Source: Rhodospirillaceae bacterium (GTDB taxonomy: Bacteria > Pseudomonadota > Alphaproteobacteria > Rhodospirillales > JABHCV01). From it: a stretch of 64,000 nucleotides of DNA. Positions 8,530 to 17,302 of the stretch are shown here, piece after piece. Location of the stretch: assembly GCA_018662005.1 (NCBI GenBank), contig JABJHA010000002.1, positions 62,001 through 126,000 of the forward strand, read 5' to 3'. Below the pieces are notes generated by a model that was not told the DNA's origin, did not search any database, and saw nothing but the letters and a program-made list of their open reading frames with translations. Position numbers and translations under genes: made by a program. Numbering within the stretch: the stretch's first letter is position 1; each line of letters opens with the position of its first letter.

Positions 8530-10503
8530 TTGTCTGCTAAAGTTGTATGGCTATTCAGCTTTGTTGCGATCTATTGGGCCTACTGTATTTTCTGGGGCAT
8601 CAAAAGTTCGCGCATGGCTAAAACTGCCAGTGATTATTTTATTGCTGGTCGTCAGATTTCAATGTGGGTGTTTGTTCTTGCGGCTACCGCGACATCCTTT
8701 TCCGGCTGGACCTTTATGGGTCATCCGGGACTGGTTTATCGTGATGGCTTCCAGTATGCATATGCATCCTTTTACACCATCACCATCCCGTTCACGGGTG
8801 TTCTATTCCTGAAGCGCCAGTGGATGCTGGGCAAACGCTTCGGTTATGTAACGCCCGGTGAAATGCTTGCAGATTACTTCCAGGGCGATGGCATTCGCAT
8901 CCTGACGGTCTGTGTGGCGTTGTTGTTCTCGATCCCGTATTTGGGCGTTCAGCTTGGGGCCTCCGGCTTCCTGTTCAACGTTCTGACCGACGGCATGATC
9001 GACAAGAACGTCGGCATGTGGGTTTTGTCAGCAGTCGTGCTGATCTATGTCGGCACCGGCGGTCTACGCGCCGTGGCTTATGTGGACACACTACAATGTG
9101 TCCTGCTGGCGCTTGGTATTGTCATCACCGGCTTTATCGCGCTTAACGCAGCTGGTGGTTGGGATTCCATGCAGCAAGGCCTCGCCGCTCTCGGCAAGAC
9201 CGACATCGGCAAATGGGGTTCAACCAAGGGCTATGGCGGCGGTGACTATAACGCCTATCTGGCCATTCCCGGCGTCATTCAATGGACAGCTGGTCTTGGC
9301 AAGGAAACCCCGGTTGGCGGTCTTTGGACCGGCGTTATGTGCCTGACATATATGTTTGCCCTAATGGGTATTCAGTCGGCACCGGCGTTTACCATGTGGT
9401 CTTTCTCCAACAACAGCCCGAAACCTTTTGCGCCTCAGCAGGTGTGGGCCTCTTCCTTCGGAATTGGTTTCATCTTGTTCTTCTTTACGGCGTTCCAGGG
9501 CATGGGTGCTCACCTTTTGGGCGCCAATGGCGGAGTGACTGAAGCCGGCTTGGCGTTGAATAATATTTTACCGGACCTGACTGCTAACAAGCAGGGTGGA
9601 CTGGTGCCGCATTACTTCAACTCCATTGGTGACAGTTATCCGTGGCTTGTCGGTATCCTGGCCGTATGTGCGCTTGCCGCCATGCAGTCAACGGGTGCTG
9701 CTTATATGTCAACCGCCGGCGGTATGCTGACGCGTGACCTGTACAAGCGTTACCTGAACCCGACAGCTTCACACACGACGCAGAAACTGTTCGGTCGTAT
9801 GGGCGTTCTGTTCATCGTCCTGTCGGCGCTTCTGGTTGCCACCTACTCCCAAGACGCACTTGTGCTCCTTGGTGGTCTGGCTGTCGCCTTTGGCTTCCAG
9901 ATGTGGCCATCGCTTGCCGCAGTAACATGGTTCCCGTGGATTACCCGTCAGGGCGCCACGGTTGGCCTGTTCTTCGGTCTTCTCGCAGTTATCTTCACCG
10001 AGAGTTTCGGTGCAGCCATCGCCGGCACGTTCGGCATGGAACTGGCGTGGGGTCGCTGGCCGCTGACCATGCACTCGGCCTTCTGGGGTATGTTGTTTAA
10101 CCTTGGCTTCTGTCTGCCGATTTCGGCTATGACGCAGACCGACGAGGCAACGGCACACCGCATGAAGTACCACAACTTCCTTCGGGAACACGCATCGTTG
10201 CCTGCCGACAAGCAGGGCCTGAAACCGATCGCCTGGATCATCACACTTGCGTGGATGTTCTTCGGCATCGGCCCTGGCGCCGTTATCGGCAACGACATCT
10301 TCGGCGCACCGAATGTGGGCGTTGAAGGGTGGACTTTTGGAATGCCGTCAATCTGGGCCTGGCAGATCCTGTTCTGGATCCTGGGTGTTGGAATGATGTG
10401 GTTCCTGGCCTACAAGATGGAAATGTCAACCGTACCTGAACGTGAAGTTGAGGCATTGGTGGACGATATCGGTGATACAACGTTAGAAGCACCGAGCAAT
10501 TAA
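8530..10503 (+). CDS. Sodium:solute symporter family permease
   Basis: 657-residue polytopic inner-membrane protein of the SSS family, expected to use the sodium gradient to import an organic solute. It starts at a TTG (8530) behind AAGGGGAGAAATATC. Family marks include SDYFIAGRQISMWVFVLAATATSFSGWTF near residues 35-65, the GGLRAVAYVDTLQCVLL helix-5 region and CALAAMQSTGAAYMSTAGGMLTRDLYKRY in the middle. About 13 hydrophobic segments run to the end, with a charged tail. Acetate, pyruvate or amino-acid substrates are all possible and the sequence alone does not decide. A strong terminator follows at 10525-10557. Confidence 0.9.
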   Translation: MSAKVVWLFSFVAIYWAYCIFWGIKSSRMAKTASDYFIAGRQISMWVFVLAATATSFSGWTFMGHPGLVYRDGFQYAYASFYTITIPFTGVLFLKRQWMLGKRFGYVTPGEMLADYFQGDGIRILTVCVALLFSIPYLGVQLGASGFLFNVLTDGMIDKNVGMWVLSAVVLIYVGTGGLRAVAYVDTLQCVLLALGIVITGFIALNAAGGWDSMQQGLAALGKTDIGKWGSTKGYGGGDYNAYLAIPGVIQWTAGLGKETPVGGLWTGVMCLTYMFALMGIQSAPAFTMWSFSNNSPKPFAPQQVWASSFGIGFILFFFTAFQGMGAHLLGANGGVTEAGLALNNILPDLTANKQGGLVPHYFNSIGDSYPWLVGILAVCALAAMQSTGAAYMSTAGGMLTRDLYKRYLNPTASHTTQKLFGRMGVLFIVLSALLVATYSQDALVLLGGLAVAFGFQMWPSLAAVTWFPWITRQGATVGLFFGLLAVIFTESFGAAIAGTFGMELAWGRWPLTMHSAFWGMLFNLGFCLPISAMTQTDEATAHRMKYHNFLREHASLPADKQGLKPIAWIITLAWMFFGIGPGAVIGNDIFGAPNVGVEGWTFGMPSIWAWQILFWILGVGMMWFLAYKMEMSTVPEREVEALVDDIGDTTLEAPSN

Positions 10504-10524
10504 GACTTCCATCGTCTGAAAATC

Positions 10525-10557
10525 GGGGAAGGGCCTTGGCCCTTCCCCCTTTTTTTT
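10525..10557 (+). terminator. Rho-independent terminator of the symporter gene
   Basis: A perfect 11-bp stem, GGGGAAGGGCC (10525-10535) with GGCCCTTCCCC (10538-10548), closes on a 2-base loop. It is followed by one C and eight Ts (10550-10557), 21 bp after the symporter stop. Confidence 0.95.
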
Positions 10558-10650
10558 AGAGCAACCTGCGTTTAATCAAATGCAGTTTGATCTAACATCC
10601 CATCACTAAATAGAAACAAATACCCCTTTTTCCAGGCTGCGGTAACAATC

Positions 10651-10881
10651 ATGCAAGTTTTATTTAACGCAGAATATCAATGGCTTTGGACATTGGCCCT
10701 GGCGCTTGCCCTGTTTTTACCGGTCAGGCAGTTAATCTGGGCGCTGACAGTTCGTCGTGCCGACGCCAAGGGCGCCAATGTCGATGAGGCCGAGAGCCTG
10801 CGCCTGAAGCGCCGCTCAGGTGTGACTGCGGGCCTTCTGTGTTTTCTTTTTTCGGTGCTCTACGTCAACAGTCTTTTTTAG
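10651..10881 (+). CDS. Small two-helix membrane protein
   Basis: 76 residues: a hydrophobic helix at about 12-32 (WTLALALALFLPV), a charged middle (RRADAKGANVDEAESLRLKRR) and a second helix at about 57-75. No catalytic motif. It follows the symporter terminator and lies 17 bp before the TPR gene on the same strand, so the two are probably co-transcribed. It may be an accessory protein of the symporter or of the TPR protein. I do not recognise the family. The clean start and codon pattern support it as a real gene. Confidence 0.65.
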   Translation: MQVLFNAEYQWLWTLALALALFLPVRQLIWALTVRRADAKGANVDEAESLRLKRRSGVTAGLLCFLFSVLYVNSLF

Positions 10882-10898
10882 TGGATAGATTCTAACTT

Positions 10899-11528
10899 AT
10901 GCCCCCCCTGAATCCTTTTTCCAATCCTCAGGTTACCCGCCGTTTCATCATCCTGATGGCGCTCGCCACTTTTGCCATGTTCAGCATCTGGGCCGTGGTT
11001 AAATCATACACACAAACCCCGGCCGGCGATTACGAGGTGCGCCAGGGCGATATCTTCCTCAGCGACAAAAAATACGACGAAGCACTGGAACGCTTTAATG
11101 CCGCCTTAATCGTCTCGCCGGAACATCGTGGCGCCATGATGGGCCGCGCACTGGCTTTCATGCTGAACGGCAGAACCCAGGAGGCGGAGGCCGAGTTGAC
11201 TAGCCTGATCGGCTTTTTGAAAGGAAATCTGGCCGCCGACGACCGTACCGGTATCGGCACGTTGGCCGCTGCATATAACAACAGGGCCATCATATATGAC
11301 CGACAGTGTCGTCATAAAGAAGCCCTGGCCGATTATATTGAAGCCTTGAAAACAGACGAAGGCGCGGTAAAAGGGCCGGGCCTGATTGACAAGATTCTGC
11401 ATGCCCCCGATCCATCAACGCCCCGAAAGCGGGCGCTTTTCCTGCATCAGCGCGTTGATGACCTAAAAGAAGGTGAGTGCCTGACAAATCCCGAGCTGGA
11501 TGCCGAGGAACGTGTGTACAAACCCTAA
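10899..11528 (+). CDS. Membrane-anchored TPR protein
   Basis: 209 residues with one N-terminal transmembrane helix (about 15-33, IILMALATFAMFSIW). A periplasmic or cytoplasmic TPR region follows (about 45-160): YEVRQGDIFLSDKKYDEALERFNAAL, a second unit around GAMMGRALAFMLNGRTQEAEAEL, and a third around AAYNNRAIIYDRQCRHKEALADYIEAL. TPRs mediate protein contacts; the partner is unknown. It follows the 76-residue gene by 17 bp. Its last four bases overlap the end of the convergent small gene at 11525. Confidence 0.8.
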   Translation: MPPLNPFSNPQVTRRFIILMALATFAMFSIWAVVKSYTQTPAGDYEVRQGDIFLSDKKYDEALERFNAALIVSPEHRGAMMGRALAFMLNGRTQEAEAELTSLIGFLKGNLAADDRTGIGTLAAAYNNRAIIYDRQCRHKEALADYIEALKTDEGAVKGPGLIDKILHAPDPSTPRKRALFLHQRVDDLKEGECLTNPELDAEERVYKP

Positions 11529-11725
11529 AACTGGACGACTTCAAGAACGTCCTGAAAAAGCACCAGAAAGAAAAAGACGGCGGCGATAGAACCAAACAAC
11601 AAGTGCACAAAATCCGTGTTTCCCTCTTCGTCACGAAAACGGATGCCGTGCAAGGCGATAAACCCGGTTACGGCCAGGAACACCATATTGATAAAGGACT
11701 CGTACTGACCGGCGAATTCAAACAT
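11525..11725 (-). CDS. Small hydrophobic membrane protein
   Basis: 66 residues with two hydrophobic stretches: about 11-26 (FINMVFLAVTGFIALHG) and about 40-62 (FVHLLFGSIAAVFFFLVLF), separated by charged RFRDEEGNTD. No recognised family. It is the last of three leftward genes after the Hpt protein and the 217-residue protein, 18 bp downstream of the latter, and it overlaps the end of the TPR gene by four bases. Confidence 0.6.
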   Translation of the reverse strand: MFEFAGQYESFINMVFLAVTGFIALHGIRFRDEEGNTDFVHLLFGSIAAVFFFLVLFQDVLEVVQF

Positions 11726-11743
11726 GACAGGGACGTTAACCTG

Positions 11744-12397
11744 TCATGGCGGCGCTGGCAACATGCCCGTTTGCTGAGGGACACCTAAATCGGGAAGCGA
11801 CGAGTTTTGGCTGATCGAAGCCGGAATTTTATCAGCGCGACCGAACAGAATGCTGGATTTATTAACTTTTAAATCTTCTTCATTTAGGTACGGCGGAAAC
11901 TGGCTTGCCGGCTTCGTCACCGACAGATCGGCAAGGATGATGGCCCCGCCAATGAACAGGGTCAACATTCCGACAGCAGTCCAGAAACGGCGCACCCCGC
12001 CTGGTACCGATGATCGGTATTCGTGGTCATAGACATGAAAGTCAGGCGCATTGTCGTTGAGTGCGTTATTGGCCTCGGCATGGATAATCATACGGGCGTA
12101 ATGGCGGGCCCAGTGGGGCACTTCGTTCTTCAGCATATATGATGAAAACAATTGTGAGACCAGGGCTTCAGGCAAATCCCTGTTGTGCCAGCCCTGATAG
12201 GCAAGTTGCAGCAATTGAAACTCGCCCACTTGCAGGATATTGGCGGCCTTTGCCACCAGCGTACGCTCGCCCAGTTCCATCTCTTCGCGGTCTGGCCGCA
12301 TCAATGTCTGTAACAGGTTCATCAGTACGTACCCTTGTTCAACCCCTTCATCATATATAATCCTTGGGCAAAGGATATTCACGTTTAAGTCAACCAA
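11744..12397 (-). CDS. Hypothetical single-pass membrane protein
   Basis: 217 residues. The N-terminal two thirds (1-130) is soluble and mostly helical, including LLQTLMRPDREEMELGERTL and LLQLAYQGWHNRDLPEALV. One transmembrane helix follows at about 138-158 (WTAVGMLTLFIGGAIILA), then a proline-rich tail (about 160-217). I do not recognise it. Its ATG lies inside the end of the Hpt/receiver gene (8-bp overlap), so it is translationally coupled to a signalling protein and probably works with it. Confidence 0.75.
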   Translation of the reverse strand: MVDLNVNILCPRIIYDEGVEQGYVLMNLLQTLMRPDREEMELGERTLVAKAANILQVGEFQLLQLAYQGWHNRDLPEALVSQLFSSYMLKNEVPHWARHYARMIIHAEANNALNDNAPDFHVYDHEYRSSVPGGVRRFWTAVGMLTLFIGGAIILADLSVTKPASQFPPYLNEEDLKVNKSSILFGRADKIPASISQNSSLPDLGVPQQTGMLPAPP

Positions 12398-13178
12398 ATA
12401 GTCCCCAGTCGATAAAATGTTCGGTTAGCGTTTCTGTGTAGTTTACTTCTTTTTTTATGATGACGACTCCTTTGGGGATATCCAGTTTTTCTTCCTCCCG
12501 GGAATCAGCGCTGCTTATCAGGATAAATTTAGTGCCACGTGTTGCCCTGATGACAGAAAGTGCGCCAGCCAGGTCGACTCCCGACATATCGTCAAGGAAG
12601 TTACCTGAAATTACGACATCTGGACGGATGGATAAAACCGATGAAATTGCCTCGACGCCAGTTGCAACGAATGACACTCCGAAACCACACGATGACAATT
12701 CCTGGCCGATGATTTTTCGTTGAATATCGCGGGGCATCGCCAGCAGGATATTGACCTCCCTGGAAGGGCGAATAGCGGCGATACGGTTGTGGGCGCGCGG
12801 AAGACTGCGCACCAACCTGATATAATCTTCTTCATTTGGATTATGGCCCGATTCGGTGACTTCCCTGATTCTGTCCAGAAAAACCTGAATCTCGTCTAGA
12901 TACGGGGCAACATCTTCCAGGGCCTCTAGGAAATCCTCGAGCCGGTGAGCGAACACGCTGATGGCCGGGAAGCCAAATGTCGCCGCCATTCCCTTTATGG
13001 AATGCACGTGACGTTGCAAATTGTTGTTTTGATTTTGGAAGTCACCGCGCCCATCGCGCATGTTTGCCAGCGCTTTTTCCGCTTCTTCAATATTGTCAAG
13101 ACATTCGTCGAGAAAATCAGCGCTCAGACCGTAAATGATCGCATCTACATCAACCTTACCAGGTTTTTCCTGAACCAT
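12390..13178 (-). CDS. Hpt domain fused to a degenerate response-regulator receiver
   Basis: 262 residues. Residues about 15-115 are a histidine phosphotransfer domain with HSIKGMAATFGF; His59 is the predicted phosphate carrier. Residues about 140-262 look like a CheY fold (VNILLAMPRD, then VVISGNFLDDMSGVDLAGAL, then FILISSAD, then VVIIKKE). The acidic pair is replaced by AMPRD and the phospho-acceptor Asp by Gly/Asn, so the receiver is probably a pseudo-receiver. It is the first gene of a leftward three-gene unit, with 146 bp separating it from the divergent mscS. It likely takes phosphate from an unlinked kinase. Confidence 0.82.
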   Translation of the reverse strand: MVQEKPGKVDVDAIIYGLSADFLDECLDNIEEAEKALANMRDGRGDFQNQNNNLQRHVHSIKGMAATFGFPAISVFAHRLEDFLEALEDVAPYLDEIQVFLDRIREVTESGHNPNEEDYIRLVRSLPRAHNRIAAIRPSREVNILLAMPRDIQRKIIGQELSSCGFGVSFVATGVEAISSVLSIRPDVVISGNFLDDMSGVDLAGALSVIRATRGTKFILISSADSREEEKLDIPKGVVIIKKEVNYTETLTEHFIDWGLFG

Positions 13179-13324
13179 ATTCGTAAAAACCTCCGCCTTT
13201 CTGAATCTACATAAATATAGAAAGCCCGGATATTTTTCTCTAGCCTTGAATCAATACCCTTATAAAAAATTGGGGTTCAGGCTATACATTTACAAGTTGG
13301 AAACCAATAACTGCCGGCGGAAAC

Positions 13325-14140
13325 ATGGAAGACAGCACACTTAAATTTATTGATACCTTAAAAGAATTGGCCCTTGGTTACGGCGTCGACATTGTCGGTG
13401 CCATCGCCATTTTGATTATCGGCTGGATGGCAGCAGGCTGGGCCCGGCGCTTGACATTGAGCGCCTTGGGAAGGGTTCCGCGTATCGATGACACGCTCAA
13501 GCCAATCCTCTCCAACAGTGTGCGTTATGTCATTTTGGCATTTGTCATCGTCGCCGTGCTGGCCCGCTTCGGGGTTGAAACAACGAGCATCATCGCCGTC
13601 TTTGGCGCAGCCGGTCTGGCCATCGGTCTTGCCCTGCAAGGAACGCTGTCCAACATTGCCGCCGGTGTCATGCTTTTGCTGCTGCGCCCTTTCAGCGTCG
13701 GGGAATATGTCGATGCCGGAGGTGTGTCGGGGACGGTCGAGGAGATCGGCCTGTTTACGACCCGTTTCAAAACCCCAGCCGGCCTATTCGTTGCCGCCCC
13801 CAATTCGAGCCTTTGGAATTCGACTATTACCAATTATTCCCGCAACCCCCTACGCCGCATTGATCTGGTCATCGGCATTGGCTATGACGACGATCTGAAG
13901 GGGGCGATGGCAGAGATGGTGGGTCTGATGAATGCTGACGCGCGCATTCTTATAGATCCTGAAGCCCAGGTTTTTGTTACCGAACTGGCCGACAATTCAG
14001 TCAATCTGACTTTAAGAAGCTGGGTTAATTCCGGCGATTACTGGGCAACGCTTACGGACCTGACCCGCGACGCCAAGTTATGCCTTGATGAGAAAGGCTA
14101 TTCCATCCCCTACCCGCAGCGCGATGTCCACATGCTCTAA
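13325..14140 (+). CDS. mscS: MscS-family mechanosensitive channel
   Basis: 271 residues, typical of the small MscS form. Three transmembrane helices lie in about residues 18-125. The pore helix TM3 carries GAAGLAIGLALQGTLSNIAAG, the alternating Gly/Ala pattern of MscS, then VMLLLLRPFSVGEYVDAGG at the start of the cytoplasmic beta domain and TRFKTPAGLFVAAPNSSLWN. It releases osmolytes when membrane tension rises. The ATG at 13325 follows CGGCGGAAAC. Its end overlaps the convergent hemerythrin-like gene by four bases. Confidence 0.93.
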   Translation: MEDSTLKFIDTLKELALGYGVDIVGAIAILIIGWMAAGWARRLTLSALGRVPRIDDTLKPILSNSVRYVILAFVIVAVLARFGVETTSIIAVFGAAGLAIGLALQGTLSNIAAGVMLLLLRPFSVGEYVDAGGVSGTVEEIGLFTTRFKTPAGLFVAAPNSSLWNSTITNYSRNPLRRIDLVIGIGYDDDLKGAMAEMVGLMNADARILIDPEAQVFVTELADNSVNLTLRSWVNSGDYWATLTDLTRDAKLCLDEKGYSIPYPQRDVHML

Positions 14141-14532
14141 GTCTGCGAAAGGAATTCCTTGAATTCCAGATCGGCGGTGATGACGTCATCCATGATGAAA
14201 TATACCAGTTCCTTTTTCAGGCTTTCACAGGCCATGTTATTTTCCGATGCCATTTTGGCAAATTCCAGCATGTGGTCGAGCTTGTCGTTCAAATCCAGAT
14301 GATGTTTGCGGTGTTTTTCCACATCAGGATAATTTACGGAAACCAGAAGCGCCTCCTCGCGGGCGAAATGACGCTTTGACAAGGCTACAAATTCCGCCAC
14401 CTGGGCCTGGCAATCATCCGTACTGCCAGCATCGACTTTTTTAATAATGGCATTGACCTGATCAATCATCTTCTGATGATCCTTATCAAGAGCTTCCGAT
14501 TCCAACTCGAAGGATGCTGTAAGTTCAACCAT
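14137..14532 (-). CDS. Hemerythrin-like protein with one substituted metal ligand
   Basis: 131 residues, a bacteriohemerythrin-type four-helix bundle. Ligands visible are His19, His55, Glu59, His74, His78 and Asp121. The sixth-ligand position (usual H-x4-D) is Asp116 instead of His (MDDVITAD), so the di-iron site may bind O2 poorly or serve iron storage or sensing instead. Its ATG shares a base with the stop of fbpC (TAATG), making it the fourth cistron of a ferric transport operon. An iron-linked role is inferred from that position. Confidence 0.85.
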   Translation of the reverse strand: MVELTASFELESEALDKDHQKMIDQVNAIIKKVDAGSTDDCQAQVAEFVALSKRHFAREEALLVSVNYPDVEKHRKHHLDLNDKLDHMLEFAKMASENNMACESLKKELVYFIMDDVITADLEFKEFLSQT

Positions 14533-15623
14533 TACTGCGCTGCTTTCACCAGAGAGGATGATCCGCTTTCTTCCCCATCAAGCGGGAAAACAAATGCGTA
14601 ATCAGGATCGATTATCGCCTTTATTCCCAGCGCCAGTTCGGGCTCAAAAGCATGATGAACGCGAACATAAAGCTCGCTTGATGATCCCGACGCCAGACGC
14701 ACTCGAACAATATTATCATGACCCAGCAAATGGGTCGATAACAACTCAACGGCGGTGCCGCTTGCATCCTCATGGCTTTCAAGGACGATGCCTTCCGGAC
14801 GGATCAGAACCTGAACCTTTGTGCCATCGGCCATATCGGGTGCTGCGACGCTGCCAAGCGGCGTCTGGACCTGGGCATGACTGACAACACCGTCAAAACG
14901 GTTCATCAATCCAAACATCTTGGCGACGAATTCATGCTTGGGGTGATAGTAGATTTCATGAGGCCGGGCGGCCTGCAGGATACGACCATCGCTGCCGAGA
15001 ATTTTTATCCTGTCGGCCATAAACATGGCTTCTTCCGGGTCATGGGTGACCATCAGGGTGGCGACGCCGAATTGTTTCAGAACACCAAGGGTTTCTTCGC
15101 GAATGCGGGCCCGCATGTTGGTATCAAGGCCCGAAAACGGCTCGTCGAGAAGCAACAATTTCGGTTCCGGGGCCAGGGCCCTGGCCAGGGCGATACGTTG
15201 TTGCTGGCCACCCGATAACATGTGCGGGTACTTCGATGCCTGATTGACCATATCGACCTGATCAAGCATTTCCATGGCCCTTGATCTGGCCTTGGCGGGT
15301 GCTGATCCGACCATCCCAAAAATGACGTTGTCGAGAACACTTAAATGCGGAAACAGTGCATAGTCCTGAAACATGAAGCCAATGCGCCTTTTTTCGGGCT
15401 CCATGTGGACAGTGTTTGATGCAACGGTGACATCATCGATAACAATGCTGCCTTCCTGCAAGACTTCAAGGCCCGCGGCGAGGCGCAACAGTGTCGACTT
15501 GCCGCAGCCTGACGGTCCCAAAAGGCATACCAGTTCGCCAGCCGGAACCACAACGGCGACCTTGTCGAGAACCTTGTGATCGCCATAAGCATGGCTGACA
15601 CCGTGGATCAGAAGACCCTTCAT
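14532..15623 (-). CDS. fbpC: Ferric iron ABC transporter ATP-binding protein
   Basis: 363 residues. The N-terminal ATPase has Walker A LLGPSGCGKSTLLRLAAG, a Q-loop, signature MLSGGQQQRIALARAL, Walker B KLLLLDEPFSG and the H-loop MVTHDPEEAMFMADRI. Residues about 240-360 are a TOBE-type regulatory domain (VQVLIRPEGIVLESHE). This is the FbpC/AfuC class that energises periplasmic Fe3+ uptake. Its start overlaps the fbpB stop by four bases (ATGA) and its end touches the hemerythrin-like start, so fbpB, fbpC and the hemerythrin-like gene are coupled. Confidence 0.92.
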   Translation of the reverse strand: MKGLLIHGVSHAYGDHKVLDKVAVVVPAGELVCLLGPSGCGKSTLLRLAAGLEVLQEGSIVIDDVTVASNTVHMEPEKRRIGFMFQDYALFPHLSVLDNVIFGMVGSAPAKARSRAMEMLDQVDMVNQASKYPHMLSGGQQQRIALARALAPEPKLLLLDEPFSGLDTNMRARIREETLGVLKQFGVATLMVTHDPEEAMFMADRIKILGSDGRILQAARPHEIYYHPKHEFVAKMFGLMNRFDGVVSHAQVQTPLGSVAAPDMADGTKVQVLIRPEGIVLESHEDASGTAVELLSTHLLGHDNIVRVRLASGSSSELYVRVHHAFEPELALGIKAIIDPDYAFVFPLDGEESGSSSLVKAAQ

Positions 15624-17302
15624 GCGATTTCATTTCCCGGTCTTGATTTTCTAATCGCGTAGCTTAGCAGAATAACCGGAATAATACCGGTACCAACGAT
15701 CGCCAGGGCGGCAAGCGAAGCCTCACCCAATTGCTCGTCAGAGGCAAACTGATGAACGTATGTCGCCAGGGTCTGGAAATTAAAGGGCCTGAGGATGATC
15801 GTCAGCGGCAGTTCTTTCATGCCATCGACAAAGACCAGCATTCCCGCCGTCAATATGGATGTCTTCATCAGTGGCAGATGGACCCGGCGCAGGGTGGCAA
15901 ATGGGCCGTGCCCCAAGGTGCGCGCCGCGCCGTCCATGCTCGGTGTTATTTTCGTCAGGCTGGCCTCGACCGTACCAAATGAAAGCGCAAGAAAGCGGAC
16001 CAGATAGCCAAAAATAACCGCCGCCACGGTGCCGCTAAACAGTAATCCTGAGGAAAAACCGAAGTGCTGGCGCATGAAGCCATCGATGGAATTATCCAGG
16101 GACGCCAAAACGGCGATCACGCCAACAGCCAGAACCGAGCCGGGCACGGCGTAACCCAGGGCGGCAATTCGGGTCATGACTTTCAAGACCGGGCCACCCT
16201 TGATACGGACCCCATAAGCCATAAAGATGGCAACAATAACCGCGATCAATGCCGCCGTACCCGATAGCAACAATGAGTTGCCCGCCGTCTGAATCACCTG
16301 GACAACGACATCCCCATCGAAGTGGATCACAGCATATGTTGCAAGTACGATGCTGGGCAGGGCAAATCCCAACACCACCGGCAGGGTGCAGACGACGGTT
16401 GCCAGCAAGCCCTTAATACTGCCGAGCTTATAACCCGGTAAGTTCTTGTAGGTTGTCGTTGTTTGATGAAAACGCTTTTTACGGCGCGCAAAGCGTTCGG
16501 CAAGGACAAGGGCGATGACGAACAACAGCATCAACGAGGCCAGTTGCGCGGCTCCGGCGATGTTACTCATATTCATCCACACATCAAAGATACCAAGGGT
16601 GAAGGTATAGACGGCGAAAAAATCGACGGTGCCAAAGTCATTTAGGGTTTCCATCAACACCAGCGACAGCCCGATAACAATAGCTGGCCTGGCCAGCGGC
16701 AGGGCGACGGAATAAAAACTTTGCCACTGGCTGCGCCCAAGCACCCGACTGGCTTCAAGAACGCCGACGGACTGTTCCAGAAAAGCGGCCCGCGCAAGCA
16801 AATATACGTAGGGGTACAGAACCAGTGTCATCATCGAGACGGCGCCCCCCAGAGAGCGAATTTCCGGGAACCAGTACTGTCGTATGGATGTCCAGCCAAA
16901 CAGATGCCTGAGCGCCCCCTGCACCGGTCCTGCATATTCCAGAACGTCCGTATAGACGTAGGCGATAACATAGGCAGGCATGGCCATGGGCAAAAGCAAC
17001 GCCCATTCAAAAAACCGCTTTCCCGGAAACCGGTAAATGGTAACAAGCCAGGCACCGCCCACACCAATGAAAAAGGTTCCAGTACCGACACCGATCATCA
17101 ACTGCACGGTGGTCGTGATATAGAGCGGCAGAACCGTCGACGTCAGATGACCCCAGATATCATCGCCCGGCGTGAAGGCAAGAATAATGACCGCAACAAT
17201 CGGCAGCATAACGGCCGTCGAAACTGCTGCTGTGCCTAACGTCCAGCCATCTATTTTCAAGCGCCACCCGGTATTGCCTGCAAGGGTTTGGCTGGTCGTC
17301 AT
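15620..17302 (-). CDS. fbpB: Ferric iron ABC transporter permease (fused two-domain)
   Basis: 560 residues with about 12 hydrophobic helices in two homologous halves, as in FbpB/SfuB/HitB. Each half has an EAA loop that contacts the ATPase: EASRVLGRSQWQSFYSVALP near residue 185 and a second around DGAARTLGHGPFATLRRVHL near residue 465. It forms the inner-membrane channel for Fe3+ delivered by FbpA. It starts one base after the fbpA stop, and its own stop overlaps fbpC. Confidence 0.92.
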   Translation of the reverse strand: MTTSQTLAGNTGWRLKIDGWTLGTAAVSTAVMLPIVAVIILAFTPGDDIWGHLTSTVLPLYITTTVQLMIGVGTGTFFIGVGGAWLVTIYRFPGKRFFEWALLLPMAMPAYVIAYVYTDVLEYAGPVQGALRHLFGWTSIRQYWFPEIRSLGGAVSMMTLVLYPYVYLLARAAFLEQSVGVLEASRVLGRSQWQSFYSVALPLARPAIVIGLSLVLMETLNDFGTVDFFAVYTFTLGIFDVWMNMSNIAGAAQLASLMLLFVIALVLAERFARRKKRFHQTTTTYKNLPGYKLGSIKGLLATVVCTLPVVLGFALPSIVLATYAVIHFDGDVVVQVIQTAGNSLLLSGTAALIAVIVAIFMAYGVRIKGGPVLKVMTRIAALGYAVPGSVLAVGVIAVLASLDNSIDGFMRQHFGFSSGLLFSGTVAAVIFGYLVRFLALSFGTVEASLTKITPSMDGAARTLGHGPFATLRRVHLPLMKTSILTAGMLVFVDGMKELPLTIILRPFNFQTLATYVHQFASDEQLGEASLAALAIVGTGIIPVILLSYAIRKSRPGNEIA

